Shown: one piece after another, positions 13,324 to 20,803 of the stretch
How the letters are laid out: each line of letters begins with the position of its first letter
How positions within the stretch are numbered: position 1 is the first letter of the stretch
Source of the DNA: a virus
Length of the DNA: 23,917 nucleotides
IMG/VR virus record: IMGVR_UViG_3300032116_001306
Location: 1-23,917 of that record
Direction: 5' to 3' (one strand)
The notes under the pieces: generated by a model
Seen by the model: only the letters and a program-made list of their open reading frames with translations
Told to the model about the DNA's origin: nothing
Databases searched by the model: none
Made by a program: the position numbers and the translations under genes

Positions 13324-15873
13324 TTACTCCTTTCTGGGGGGTTGCGAACGCTGCTGCGCAGTCATTCGTTGGAGATCGGCAGACTCTTTGGCCTTGCCCA
13401 TCTCAATACCAAGGCGGACTCCCTCCATCTGTTGTTTGGCAGATAGCGCAGCCTTGTCTTTCTGGATGTCCACACCGAGACGCGCTGCCTCAAGTTGTTG
13501 ACGCCCAGAGATTTCTGCTTTGCGAAGTTCCAACTCGTCGGCTTTGGCAGCGGCATCCATGATGTCTTTCTGCTGTTTGCGTTGGATCTCGGCCTGCTGG
13601 ATCTGTGCTTCGATCTGCATCTGCTGCGCTTTGGTCTGCGCTTGAAGTTGCTTGATCTGCAGGTCCATCTGTTGCATCTGGATAAGCGGGTCTTGCTGTT
13701 GCTGCTGAGCCTGTTGCATCTGCATCTCGGCCTGATCTTTCTGCAAGACTCGTGCGGCTGCAGCGGCAGCCAACTGCGACAACTGCGCCTCGAACTCCGG
13801 CGGCAAGTCGTACTCTTCCATGTCGTTCTGCGGCAGGGGCGGCAAGGCTGCGCCAAGTTGCTTCTCGATCTCGCGGCGATACTGGAAGGCCACGTGCTCC
13901 ATGATGTGCGCTTGAAGTGATGCAGTAATCTGCTGCGCCATCGGGTTTTGCCCAATCTGCTGCGCAATCTTGGGGTCTTGCCCAAGGGCCATGTGCACCG
14001 CGATGTGTGCCTCGTGATCCTGATACATGAAGGCTTTAAGCGGCTTACCCGTCATGGCGTCCATGTTTTCCGTCACGGGGTCACGCGGCTTGGCGTCATC
14101 TGCAAGGGGCACGATCTTGTCAGCATTCTTCACGCCGAGCGTTTCAATCATCTGCCGATGGAGATAGGGGAGATCGTAAAGTTGCGGAGCGGTTTGCGAG
14201 AGTTGGAGCACCGCTTGGTATTGCACAACCTTCTGCGACATCGTGGCGGCATTGGGATCGGCCACGGGAATAACATCAACGTCATCGTAATCCGACTTCT
14301 TGGCCTTACGATCTCCCACTTCTGGTTCGTACGAATACTCTTCGGGAGTATTGTCTCGAATAATTCCTGCAAGCAGTTTGAATTCCTGCTTCATCGCGTA
14401 GTACACGCGAGCCTGCACGGCGGTCATGACTTTGAGGACACGCTCCAATACCGCAAGCGTGGTGCCCACCGGGGCCTGTGCCGACATATCGCTGATCTTG
14501 AGATCGGATACGGCAGCAAAGCGGCGTCCTTCCTCGACCACCTTGTCCATGAGCATGGCAAGGGTCTGGCTCGGTTCTTTGTACGGCAGCGGCAGGATGT
14601 TGTCCCGCACTGCGCCAGAGGGTACGTCTACGTCTCGCCACTCGCCGGGGGCGATAGGGGTGTCATCTCCCTTGATACGGAGACCGCGTGATTTGAGACC
14701 ACCCGGAAGATTGCTAAGAGTTCCTGCGTCGATAAGTTGGCGAAGGAGGGAGGTTGCCGCTTTAGAGTGGCCGCCGATAAGGTGGATAAGTCCGAAATAA
14801 TAGAAGCCAAAGCCGGGGATATACCCGTAATGCACAAAGTGCTGTCGCTTCTGCTTGAGTTTGTCATCTTCTTTCCAATTCCGCCGTATGGCTAGAATCG
14901 TTCCCGTCCCCTTCTCAATCGTCACTACGTACGGTAGTGCAATGCCCGTCTCATTATTGTCTTTATCAACGTCCGGATATCCCGGCAGATCAATGTTGAC
15001 GTGCATCTCAAGCAACTGGAACCGATCGTCCATGCTGGCTGAGAAGCCTTGATCCTCTGCTTTTTGCTTCTCTACCTCGTCCATGACCCGCATGGGTTCG
15101 CCTAGGTCCACATCGCGGTAGAAGCCTGCGTACTGCAGTTTGATCAGTTCGTTCTTCGTCTTCCGCATCCGGTGCGTTACGCGGTCTGCGGTCTCAAGGT
15201 TCGGTGCGCCATAGGGCACGATGATGTCTTCGGCTGGGATGTACACCGCCGTCTGACGATCAAGCGAAGGATCGAAATACACCTTCTTGAATGCGTTACC
15301 TGCAAGAGCAAGGCTAAGCAGAAGCCGCTCGTGTTCCGGGCGATACTCCTTCATCACCTCGGTCAACTGGTAGTTCATGTCATCCGCAACGCGGATAGCC
15401 GAGTCACGCTTGTCTTGGGTCTCCTTGCCGATGATCTTCGTCTTGACCGGCCCCATCGCGGGGAAAGTCTCCATGATCGTCTCGGACTGGAACTTGACCG
15501 CTGATTCCATCAGAAGCGGATGAAAGACTCCGCAAGCACCGGGCCACGGCTCGGTACGTTCCTCGTACCGAATACCCAAAATCTTCAAGCCTTTAATGTA
15601 CGTATCAAGCCAATCCTTACGTGAGGAGAGGTCTTGCTCATAGTTACCGATCAACTCACCCGCAAGCGAGCCTAGTTCGTTCTCGCTCATGTACTCTGCA
15701 AGGTTGGCGTCGAAGTCTTCGGCACGAGGTTCCTCTTTGCCGAGTTCAATCATCATGCCATCAACGCCTATGCGGACCTCTTCAGGGTCCACAATTTCAA
15801 TCTCAATCGGCTCTTGGGGAGCAAGTGCTTCTAAACCCAACGGAGCCTCGTACAAACTTTTATCGACGGCCAT
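13324..15873 (-). CDS. Portal protein
   Basis: The 849-aa product has the layout of large podovirus-type portals. An N-terminal region contains GNYEQDLSSRKDWLDTYIKG, and a WPGACGVFHPLLMESAVKFQ stretch follows (about 110-130). The wing and stem regions contain VYIPAEDIIVPYGA and FVHYGYIPGFGFYYFGL. The last ~150 residues (about 700-849) are Gln/Ala/Lys-rich coiled coil, including a near-duplicate QQLEAARLGVDIQ / QQMEGVRLGIEMG, likely the barrel projecting into the head. The portal is a dodecamer through which DNA is packed by the terminase. It follows the large terminase with a short gap and has AGGAG before the ATG. P22 portals are similar in size. Confidence 0.88.
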   Translation of the reverse strand: MAVDKSLYEAPLGLEALAPQEPIEIEIVDPEEVRIGVDGMMIELGKEEPRAEDFDANLAEYMSENELGSLAGELIGNYEQDLSSRKDWLDTYIKGLKILGIRYEERTEPWPGACGVFHPLLMESAVKFQSETIMETFPAMGPVKTKIIGKETQDKRDSAIRVADDMNYQLTEVMKEYRPEHERLLLSLALAGNAFKKVYFDPSLDRQTAVYIPAEDIIVPYGAPNLETADRVTHRMRKTKNELIKLQYAGFYRDVDLGEPMRVMDEVEKQKAEDQGFSASMDDRFQLLEMHVNIDLPGYPDVDKDNNETGIALPYVVTIEKGTGTILAIRRNWKEDDKLKQKRQHFVHYGYIPGFGFYYFGLIHLIGGHSKAATSLLRQLIDAGTLSNLPGGLKSRGLRIKGDDTPIAPGEWRDVDVPSGAVRDNILPLPYKEPSQTLAMLMDKVVEEGRRFAAVSDLKISDMSAQAPVGTTLAVLERVLKVMTAVQARVYYAMKQEFKLLAGIIRDNTPEEYSYEPEVGDRKAKKSDYDDVDVIPVADPNAATMSQKVVQYQAVLQLSQTAPQLYDLPYLHRQMIETLGVKNADKIVPLADDAKPRDPVTENMDAMTGKPLKAFMYQDHEAHIAVHMALGQDPKIAQQIGQNPMAQQITASLQAHIMEHVAFQYRREIEKQLGAALPPLPQNDMEEYDLPPEFEAQLSQLAAAAAARVLQKDQAEMQMQQAQQQQQDPLIQMQQMDLQIKQLQAQTKAQQMQIEAQIQQAEIQRKQQKDIMDAAAKADELELRKAEISGRQQLEAARLGVDIQKDKAALSAKQQMEGVRLGIEMGKAKESADLQRMTAQQRSQPPRKE

Positions 15874-15883
15874 CTAAATTCTC

Positions 15884-17398
15884 CTAGTAATACCCTTCTC
15901 GCTTACGCTTGAAGTACCGTGTCGGTTCTGGCTCATCGCTCGCCAATCTCAAGAAGCCGCCCTGCCGATACCGCAGCAACGCTTGGGTCATCGAGTCTAC
16001 CAAGTCATCGTGCTCGCCAGAGGGAAAACTCGCTACTTCCTCGACCAGTTCTTCAGCCCAGTGAGTATTAGGAACCCAAACGCGCCCAGATGCAAACATG
16101 TCTGAAACAGCATTCAAACGGGCAATTTTGTCGTTTCCCCTGCTTGGGGTGAACTCCTGTACCGGGATGCCCATGGCACGCAGTTCAAATATGAGGGGGC
16201 TGCCTGCTGCTTTAGCCTCAATGATCATGCTGTCAGGGTTCCAGTACTTGTACTCCTCAAACGCCGTTTCCTTTAGTTCCGGAAACTCCATGCGCTTCTT
16301 AAAAGCGTTGAGAAGGATGATGTTGGACTGGTTTTTCCCGGTGTCATCCGGGTGTTCAAACACTCCCCACGTGGTGCAGGCTGAGTAGTCAGCCCGTTCT
16401 GACTTGAGAAACGCCGTATCCCACGACTGGATGATGTAACTACAGAAAGGTACGTTGTCTGCGTCCCAAACTCGCCACCAATCACGTTTGATGATGGCCG
16501 ATACGTCAGAAGTAGGCTCCTGCTGGTACTGAGCCATCCACTTGCCATTGGGCAGTTCCTGCCGCAAGGCTTCCAGTTCCTCGATGCTCCAAAACTCGGG
16601 CCAAAGTGCCTTATTTGACGGCAAAATAGCCGGAAATTCGATGACTTCCCACTCTTCTCCACTACGCTGAGCGGCTGCTTTGAGCACTTGACCCGTCAAA
16701 TCCTTCTTGGACCAGCGAGTCATAACAACCACAATAGCCCCACCCGGCTGGAGACGCTGCCGAGGCCCGGAGGTGTACCATTCGTACGTCTTGTCGTAGA
16801 CTTCGGGGTTAGTTTCAGCGAGAGTAGCCTCCTGCTCGCTGTGCGGGTCGTCAATAATGAGCAAATCCGCGCCTTTACCGGTCACGGCACCGCCTACACC
16901 GATAGCAAAGTACTCTCCAGCGTAGTTTGTAGCCCATCTACCGGCTGCTTTTGAGTCCGCTTGCAGCGCAACTTGCGGAAAAATGTCTTTATAGCGGTCA
17001 GAATCGACCAAATTACGCACTTTTCGGCCAAAACCCACCGCTAATTCGGCTGTATGGGAGGTCTGGATGATCTTTTTGTCCGGATATTTGCCTAAAAACC
17101 AACTAGGCAGCAGGTAAGACGCAAATTCCGACTTGGTATGCCGTGGCGGCATGTTAATAATGAGGCGTTTTGTCTCGCCAGAAGCCACTCGCTCAAACGC
17201 ACGGGCCATTTTCTCGTGATGCCGCCCATGAATGAAATTAGGCCACACGTATTTGACGTAGGCCATGAAGTCCGTCTTGGCTTTTTCTTGCGTTCCTGCC
17301 TTTCTTGCTTCAGCCACCAACTGTCCAACGCGCTGCTGGAGTTCTGGGGGCATGTTCGGAAGCCGTTTTTCAACGTCACGGAGCAGGTTCTGATCCAT
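15884..17398 (-). CDS. Terminase large subunit
   Basis: The 504-aa protein contains a packaging ATPase and a nuclease domain. ATPase signatures are a Walker A-like PPRHTKSE (84-91), Walker B LLIIDDPHSE (179-188) and motif III VVVMTRWSKKDLTG (223-236). The nuclease part shows the RNase H-like acidic triad SWDTA (D327), IIEAKA (E394) and HDDLVDS (464-469). The enzyme hydrolyses ATP to drive DNA into the procapsid through the portal and cuts the concatemer. Length is typical. The start lies inside the end of the small-subunit gene (23-nt overlap), with a modest ribosome-binding site. All key residues are present. Confidence 0.95.
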   Translation of the reverse strand: MDQNLLRDVEKRLPNMPPELQQRVGQLVAEARKAGTQEKAKTDFMAYVKYVWPNFIHGRHHEKMARAFERVASGETKRLIINMPPRHTKSEFASYLLPSWFLGKYPDKKIIQTSHTAELAVGFGRKVRNLVDSDRYKDIFPQVALQADSKAAGRWATNYAGEYFAIGVGGAVTGKGADLLIIDDPHSEQEATLAETNPEVYDKTYEWYTSGPRQRLQPGGAIVVVMTRWSKKDLTGQVLKAAAQRSGEEWEVIEFPAILPSNKALWPEFWSIEELEALRQELPNGKWMAQYQQEPTSDVSAIIKRDWWRVWDADNVPFCSYIIQSWDTAFLKSERADYSACTTWGVFEHPDDTGKNQSNIILLNAFKKRMEFPELKETAFEEYKYWNPDSMIIEAKAAGSPLIFELRAMGIPVQEFTPSRGNDKIARLNAVSDMFASGRVWVPNTHWAEELVEEVASFPSGEHDDLVDSMTQALLRYRQGGFLRLASDEPEPTRYFKRKREGYY

Positions 17399-17981
17399 CT
17401 TCCGAGTCTGCTTCGTTGTTGTTTAGTCCAAGTTCTTCATCCAAATCAAGTTCGGCTAGCGAAACAGGCTGATCCTCACTTACAACCGCATAATCCCCGT
17501 CGTACAACTCAAGAGTTTTGCGCAGTTCCGTCTCGATATCCTTAACCGTACGTTGTGTGACGGTGACATCTACACGCTCGGAGAAAAGCCCAACTCCCGA
17601 CACCTTGCCAAGCAGTTCTAGTGCCTTCAAACGGGTGCGGGCATCCGGGTCTTCAGCCTCAAGTATCAACTTGTTGGTGACGTAATTACGCAGGCGACGA
17701 TGTACGTCCAGAACTTCCCGGTCGTATTCAGACAGGATCGAATTAATGTGCTTAATTGCACCGGGGGTTGTTGTTTTTGCGGGAGGTAACTCGCCGCTAT
17801 TTACCGCCAAATGAGACTCGATCCGGTCGCTGTCCGTGACTTCGACCTCAAGCCCCTGCCTCTCCAACTCCTCAACTGTGTTGAGTAGAGCCTCGGCTTT
17901 TGCACGGAAGTCTTCTAGTTCTTCCGGTGATGTATCAAAAGGGAACGGAATCCCCAGTTCTGGCGTTGCAACAACCGGCAT
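17376..17981 (-). CDS. Terminase small subunit-like protein
   Basis: The protein has a helical N-terminal half and a conserved-looking core: HINSILSEYDREVLDVHRRL then RTRLKALELLGKVSGVGLFS and VDVTVTQRTVKDIETELRK. It ends in an acidic tail (LDLDEELGLNNNEADSEDG). Small terminase subunits recognise phage DNA and load the large subunit. Position directly before the large subunit with overlapping ends supports the role. The frame is open much further upstream, but that part lacks protein-like composition; the ATG at 17981 lies about 20 nt after a plausible promoter start point. The ribosome-binding site is weak. The final classification would need a profile search. Confidence 0.75.
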   Translation of the reverse strand: MPVVATPELGIPFPFDTSPEELEDFRAKAEALLNTVEELERQGLEVEVTDSDRIESHLAVNSGELPPAKTTTPGAIKHINSILSEYDREVLDVHRRLRNYVTNKLILEAEDPDARTRLKALELLGKVSGVGLFSERVDVTVTQRTVKDIETELRKTLELYDGDYAVVSEDQPVSLAELDLDEELGLNNNEADSEDGSEPAP

Positions 17982-18008
17982 ATTGGTGCCTATGGTGTCG
18001 TTGCGCGG

Positions 18009-18036
18009 AGTATACAGAACATTTCTAAAAATAGAA
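18009..18036 (-). promoter_or_regulatory. Candidate promoter for the virion operon
   Basis: Minus strand: TATACT (18014-18009) is a good -10 box; TTCTAT (18036-18031), 16 bp away, is a poor -35. Transcription would start about 20 bp before the small terminase ATG. The -35 box overlaps an inverted repeat TTCTA-AAAA-TAGAA (18023-18036), which could be an activator or repressor site, consistent with a late promoter needing activation. Confidence 0.45.
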
Positions 18037-18222
18037 GTATCCGTGTGGTGGGCAGGGGGCCCAAATGAATGACGGGGGGTGTTCCTATAAACATGGGGTG
18101 GGGGGTCTTGTGCCAAAAAATGGTGATTGGCTGCGCAGATCATAGAGTACAGAAGATGCGCGGGACTCCTAAATACATTTGGGCTGGTACGGGTACGGTG
18201 GGGTCGGGCTGCGCCCATTTTG

Positions 18223-18236
18223 TAAACACGTGTTTA
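18223..18236. promoter_or_regulatory. Operator palindrome, site 1
   Basis: TAAACACGTGTTTA is a perfect 14-bp palindrome that ends three bases before the -35 box of the first early promoter. It is the only one of the six repeats in the window with perfect symmetry. Confidence 0.7.
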
Positions 18237-18239
18237 TAC

Positions 18240-18268
18240 TTGACATTCCTACAATAATTTGAGATACT
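18240..18268 (+). promoter_or_regulatory. Early promoter P1
   Basis: TTGACA (18240-18245), a 17-bp spacer and GATACT (18263-18268) form a sigma70-type promoter. Its TACTTGACATT core is shared with the promoter at 20697. It would transcribe the 169-aa gene and is adjacent to operator site 1. Confidence 0.75.
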
Positions 18269-18298
18269 ATAGGCGTCGAGTGAGTGATGACCCACACA

Positions 18299-18312
18299 TA
18301 AACAACTGTTTA
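18299..18312. promoter_or_regulatory. Operator-like inverted repeat, site 2
   Basis: TAAACAACTGTTTA (one mismatch from perfect symmetry) lies in the 5' leader, 5 nt before the AGGAG ribosome-binding site of the 169-aa gene. Confidence 0.65.
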
Positions 18313-18330
18313 CAACTAGGAGTGCAAAAA

Positions 18331-18840
18331 ATGATTCAGTCAAACATCAAAAAGGCCGTAACCGACGCGATCCGCGCTGAGGGTACAGTCGCTAAAAAAT
18401 GGGCCGAGGTTGGTTCGGTTGTCCGTGGTGAATATGAGACACGTGAGGCCGTCGAAGCAATCCGCGCCGAGTTCCTTGACGAGGTTATATATCCCGCGAT
18501 GGGCGATGATTCGCTCCGAGTGATCCGCGCCGAGTTACCGCGCAAAGGCACGAAAGATTGGAACGCTGCCAGCAGCGAACAACAGGCCGCGTGGTCGCAG
18601 TTGAACGACGCCAAGAAAACGGTTCGCGGTAAGGGTTCGGTCTACTTTGGTCGCGTGGTTGAGTACGCATTCCCGAGCGATACCGACAAGGGGCCGACTC
18701 AGGCGCGTGATCTTAAAACACGTTTGAACGAGGAACTCGCCGCGCTCGTGAAGGCCTGCCAGAAAACCGAGTCCGCGTCGTTCGATATTGGTGCGACAAT
18801 CCGCGCCCTCGAAGCAACCCTCGCCGTGGTCAACAAGTAA
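18331..18840 (+). CDS. Unknown early protein (169 aa)
   Basis: The product starts MIQSNIKKAVTDAIRAEGTV, and the start is fixed by AGGAGTG nine bases upstream; the frame is open further but lacks a ribosome-binding site. The sequence is mostly helical, with KKWAEVGSVVRGEYETREAV and ELPRKGTKDWNAASSEQQAA segments and a C-terminal helix ALEATLAVV. I recognise this kind of protein from aquatic phages but know no function. It is the first gene of the rightward module, directly under promoter P1, and a strong terminator follows it, so it forms a single-gene transcription unit. That suggests an abundant early factor, possibly DNA- or host-interacting. Confidence 0.75.
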   Translation: MIQSNIKKAVTDAIRAEGTVAKKWAEVGSVVRGEYETREAVEAIRAEFLDEVIYPAMGDDSLRVIRAELPRKGTKDWNAASSEQQAAWSQLNDAKKTVRGKGSVYFGRVVEYAFPSDTDKGPTQARDLKTRLNEELAALVKACQKTESASFDIGATIRALEATLAVVNK

Positions 18841-18857
18841 TCCGACCCGCTCCGTAC

Positions 18858-18892
18858 CGCTAGGCTGCAAGGGCAGCCTAGCGCTTTTTTTT
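18858..18892 (+). terminator. Strong intrinsic terminator
   Basis: CGCTAGGCTGC and GCAGCCTAGCG form a perfect 11-bp stem with a 4-nt loop (AAGG), followed by C and eight T. It ends the transcript of the 169-aa gene 18 nt after its stop. Confidence 0.95.
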
Positions 18893-19312
18893 GCGCGAGT
18901 CAAGCGTGTTTTTGCTCTTTTTTTATCGCAACTATCATCGCAGAGGCTCAGCATCCGCAGAGTGGTCATGCTTTGTTTCATTTGTTTCGTTTTGTAGCAG
19001 CATGAAGATACAAGCCTAAGTCATTGATTTTATTAGGAATACATATCCTTTTTTATATATTGTTTCAATGTTTCATAAAATAATACCCCCTAAGGAAATT
19101 TTACTTTTTTCGCTCAGGGAACTGCGACCGGCTGCGCCTTCCTGCAAGTTCGGTAAGACCGTGAAAAACGTGAAACAATGCAACAAACGGAAATTTAACG
19201 TCCTAACACATTGATTCAAAAGGCGTCTGCACGAAAATCCTACTCCAAAACAATGCATTACAAGTGAAACAAGCAGCCCAAAACGCCCACTAATTCACCA
19301 AATCCCAACATG
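18893..19312. other. AT-rich non-coding region with TTGTTTCA repeats, candidate origin
   Basis: About 420 bp hold no convincing gene. TTGTTTCA occurs at 18973-18980 and 19060-19067, its reverse complement TGAAACAA at 19171-19178 and 19265-19272, and near-copies follow the first two directly (TTGTTTCG at 18982, ATGTTTCA at 19068). An AT-rich stretch with ATCCTTTTTTATATATTG lies between about 19020 and 19085. Iterated protein-binding sites in both orientations next to an easily melted tract are typical of replication origins or complex promoters. No initiator gene is visible here, so this is a proposal. Confidence 0.45.
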
Positions 19313-19326
19313 TAAACACATGTTTA
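19313..19326. promoter_or_regulatory. Operator-like inverted repeat, site 3
   Basis: TAAACACATGTTTA, flanked by TG and TAC as in site 1, lies about 13 nt before the GGAG ribosome-binding site of the zinc-finger gene. No clear promoter is seen just upstream. Confidence 0.65.
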
Positions 19327-19346
19327 TACAACCCACGGAGTGCAAC

Positions 19347-19559
19347 ATGACAAACGACTACCAATGCGACCGCTGCCAAGCCCCACTAAACCGGCACCGC
19401 TACGAGATCGGCTACACCACGTGTATGCCATGCGGCGAGAAAGCCGCGAAGCGGCGAAGGCACACCATCATTCCTCTACATAAATCCTGCTACATGGCAG
19501 TCAGTCCGGAGGCTGCGCGGGACTTGGTGAAGCATCTGAATAAACGAGCCAACACATAA
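19347..19559 (+). CDS. Small C4 zinc-finger protein (70 aa)
   Basis: Cysteines at C7-x2-C10 (QCDRCQAPL) and C26-x2-C29 (GYTTCMPCGEK) form a four-cysteine zinc finger. The GYTTCMPCGE part recalls the DksA/TraR C4 finger, but the long N-terminal coiled coil of those proteins is absent. A basic AKRRRHTIIPLHKS stretch follows, then a short C-terminal helix. The ATG is chosen because GGAGTGCAAC directly precedes it; the frame is open a few codons further upstream through the operator. The stop overlaps operator site 4. It could be a small regulator of host RNA polymerase or a nucleic-acid-binding protein; neither is proven. Confidence 0.7.
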   Translation: MTNDYQCDRCQAPLNRHRYEIGYTTCMPCGEKAAKRRRHTIIPLHKSCYMAVSPEAARDLVKHLNKRANT

Positions 19560-19570
19560 ACAACTGTTTA
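19557..19570. promoter_or_regulatory. Operator-like inverted repeat, site 4
   Basis: TAAACAACTGTTTA begins with the TAA stop of the zinc-finger gene and lies 6 nt before the AGGAG ribosome-binding site of the next gene. Confidence 0.65.
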
Positions 19571-19587
19571 CGAAACAGGAGAACACC

Positions 19588-19869
19588 ATGAACTACATAA
19601 ACCAAGACGACGAACTGGAGAACGAGTCAGGACTGCCTGAGCCAGACGAGTTCGACATCCTGCAAGAACTTTATACGCAGGAACGGATGGCTAACGACTT
19701 CCTGATTGAAAGACTCAAAGCCCTAGCCTCTGCCCAACCCGAGGAAGCCCTGCAAGGCATCCGAGACATCCTGACCGATGGCTATGCGTACTTTGGGGAG
19801 CAGCGACCTTGGGATCGCCCGAGCATCACATCCCTACTGCCAAACAACCAACAACTTGACCTGTTCTAG
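19588..19869 (+). CDS. Small acidic protein with C-terminal QLDLF clamp-binding-type motif
   Basis: The 93-aa protein is acidic in its first half (DDELENESGLPEPDEFD) with a helical middle (LQELYTQERMANDFLIERLK). Its last five residues are QLDLF (89-93), which matches the canonical peptide used by bacterial polymerases and repair proteins to bind the beta sliding clamp. AGGAG lies 8 nt before the start. It precedes the 273-aa unknown gene by 9 nt and its stop overlaps that gene's AGGAG site. A protein docking on the host clamp could redirect or inhibit host replication; the motif is seen, the binding is inferred. Nothing else identifies it. Confidence 0.7.
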   Translation: MNYINQDDELENESGLPEPDEFDILQELYTQERMANDFLIERLKALASAQPEEALQGIRDILTDGYAYFGEQRPWDRPSITSLLPNNQQLDLF

Positions 19870-19878
19870 GAGAGCAAC

Positions 19879-20700
19879 ATGTCCGCGACTTGTACGTACC
19901 AACAAATCAAAGAGCAATACGACACCACCAAACCCATTCGAGGACGCAGCGATGATGTCCGACCTGCGGGTAAGCGCCGACGAGATTGGGAACGTGTAGT
20001 CAAGACCGAGCATGGCTACGCCTACCAGATGCATGGGACTAACTGCGTCGAATTCACGGAGGAAAAACTAATACTCCGCTCAGGTGGATGGACGACAGTC
20101 GGTACGGGTAAGTTCATCAACGACTATGCACCCGTTGCTTGTGGCAAGAGATACAACGCACTCTGGGTTGGGATTGATAAGACTTGGGCGTGGGCTAATC
20201 CGCCGACGCACGACCACCCGACAGAACAATGGCTATGGATTCCCATCCCTGCCAAGGGCGAGATCACATTCACATGGGACGAGACACGGCAAAGATACGT
20301 GCTAGATCCCACAAAGATACAAGTGCGTACCGTCAACCGGAAACGGGCGAACGAGTCCCGCAAGCGCGTGAAACCCCTGCTCGACTACTGCAAAGCCATA
20401 CTCAAACTGAGCGACGGCGAGGTGCGACGGGAAGATATCTACGGGAGACGAGATGACCTGCGCCCGCACGACATATTAAAAGCCCACACCGACGAGCAGA
20501 TGCTGACGGCGTTCTACGCCTTGCTACGTGCAACCCAAGCGACATGGCAGGACTGGCAGCGCGGGGTGTATGCATACGGAATCGCATCAGTACAGAGAAC
20601 TTTGTACAAGATGCACGATGCGGGATCACCGGAGATCTACGACCACGAGTGGGTGGATCCAAGCAGCAAGATGCCAACCAACCATGTCGGATATACTTGA
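19879..20700 (+). CDS. Conserved phage protein of unknown function (273 aa)
   Basis: The protein has a basic N-terminal part (RPAGKRRRDWERVVKTEHGY). A mixed alpha/beta region with KLILRSGGWTTVGTGKFIND and Trp-rich ALWVGIDKTWAWANPP follows, then a helical C-terminal half with RKRANESRKRVKPLLDYCKA and further helices. I recognise the VKTEHGYAYQMHGTN...GGWTT pattern as a type found in aquatic phages, but it has no assigned role. AGGAGAG overlaps the previous stop and precedes the ATG. Its last codons contain promoter P2 (the TGA stop is part of TTGACA). No enzyme motif is clear. Confidence 0.7.
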   Translation: MSATCTYQQIKEQYDTTKPIRGRSDDVRPAGKRRRDWERVVKTEHGYAYQMHGTNCVEFTEEKLILRSGGWTTVGTGKFINDYAPVACGKRYNALWVGIDKTWAWANPPTHDHPTEQWLWIPIPAKGEITFTWDETRQRYVLDPTKIQVRTVNRKRANESRKRVKPLLDYCKAILKLSDGEVRREDIYGRRDDLRPHDILKAHTDEQMLTAFYALLRATQATWQDWQRGVYAYGIASVQRTLYKMHDAGSPEIYDHEWVDPSSKMPTNHVGYT

Positions 20701-20725
20701 CATTGTTGTAATAGTTTGGTATCAT
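20697..20725 (+). promoter_or_regulatory. Promoter P2 for the MoxR-VWA operon
   Basis: TTGACA (20697-20702), a 17-bp spacer and TATCAT (20720-20725) make a near-consensus sigma70 promoter. The TATACTTGACATT run is identical to that of P1. The -35 box overlaps the stop codon of the 273-aa gene. Confidence 0.8.
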
Positions 20726-20735
20726 ATAACAAATG

Positions 20736-20754
20736 GGGCTAAGTGAGTTAGCCC
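20736..20754 (+). promoter_or_regulatory. Leader hairpin near the P2 transcript start
   Basis: GGGCTAA and TTAGCCC form a perfect 7-bp stem with a 5-nt loop (GTGAG), within a few bases of the predicted start of transcription from P2. It is not followed by a T-tract, so it more likely protects or regulates the mRNA 5' end than terminates. Confidence 0.55.
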
Positions 20755-20770
20755 ACCGACGAGAGACCTA

Positions 20771-20784
20771 TAAACAACTGTTTA
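20771..20784. promoter_or_regulatory. Operator-like inverted repeat, site 5
   Basis: TAAACAACTGTTTA, identical to sites 2 and 4, lies 6 nt before the AGGAG ribosome-binding site of the AAA+ gene. Confidence 0.7.
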
Positions 20785-20803
20785 CAAGAGAGGAGAGTGC
20801 ATT

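Larger units (their letters stand above)
17982..18330. other. Divergent control region between virion and early modules
   Basis: This non-coding stretch separates the leftward virion genes from the rightward early genes. It holds a candidate minus-strand promoter (18009-18036), GC-rich G runs near 18050-18110, a TAAACA half-site (18088-18093), the perfect operator palindrome (18223-18236), a plus-strand promoter (18240-18268) and a second operator (18299-18312). Both transcription directions can thus be controlled here. Confidence 0.75.

Noticed and set aside
13948-14691. A 247-aa plus-strand frame opposite the portal gene
   Set aside because: Composition (many His, Arg, Leu) and absence of a ribosome-binding site mark it as a shadow of the portal.
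17982-18218. N-terminal extension of the small terminase by 79 residues
   Set aside because: The extension is rich in Pro/His/Arg, unlike the rest, and would cover the likely promoter; the ATG at 17981 fits the predicted transcript start.
18259-18330. Longer N-terminus for the 169-aa early protein
   Set aside because: It would begin inside the promoter and span an operator; the AGGAG site points to the ATG at 18331.
19073-19258. A 61-aa minus-strand frame in the non-coding region
   Set aside because: No ribosome-binding site or protein-like pattern, and it lies across the TTGTTTCA repeats.
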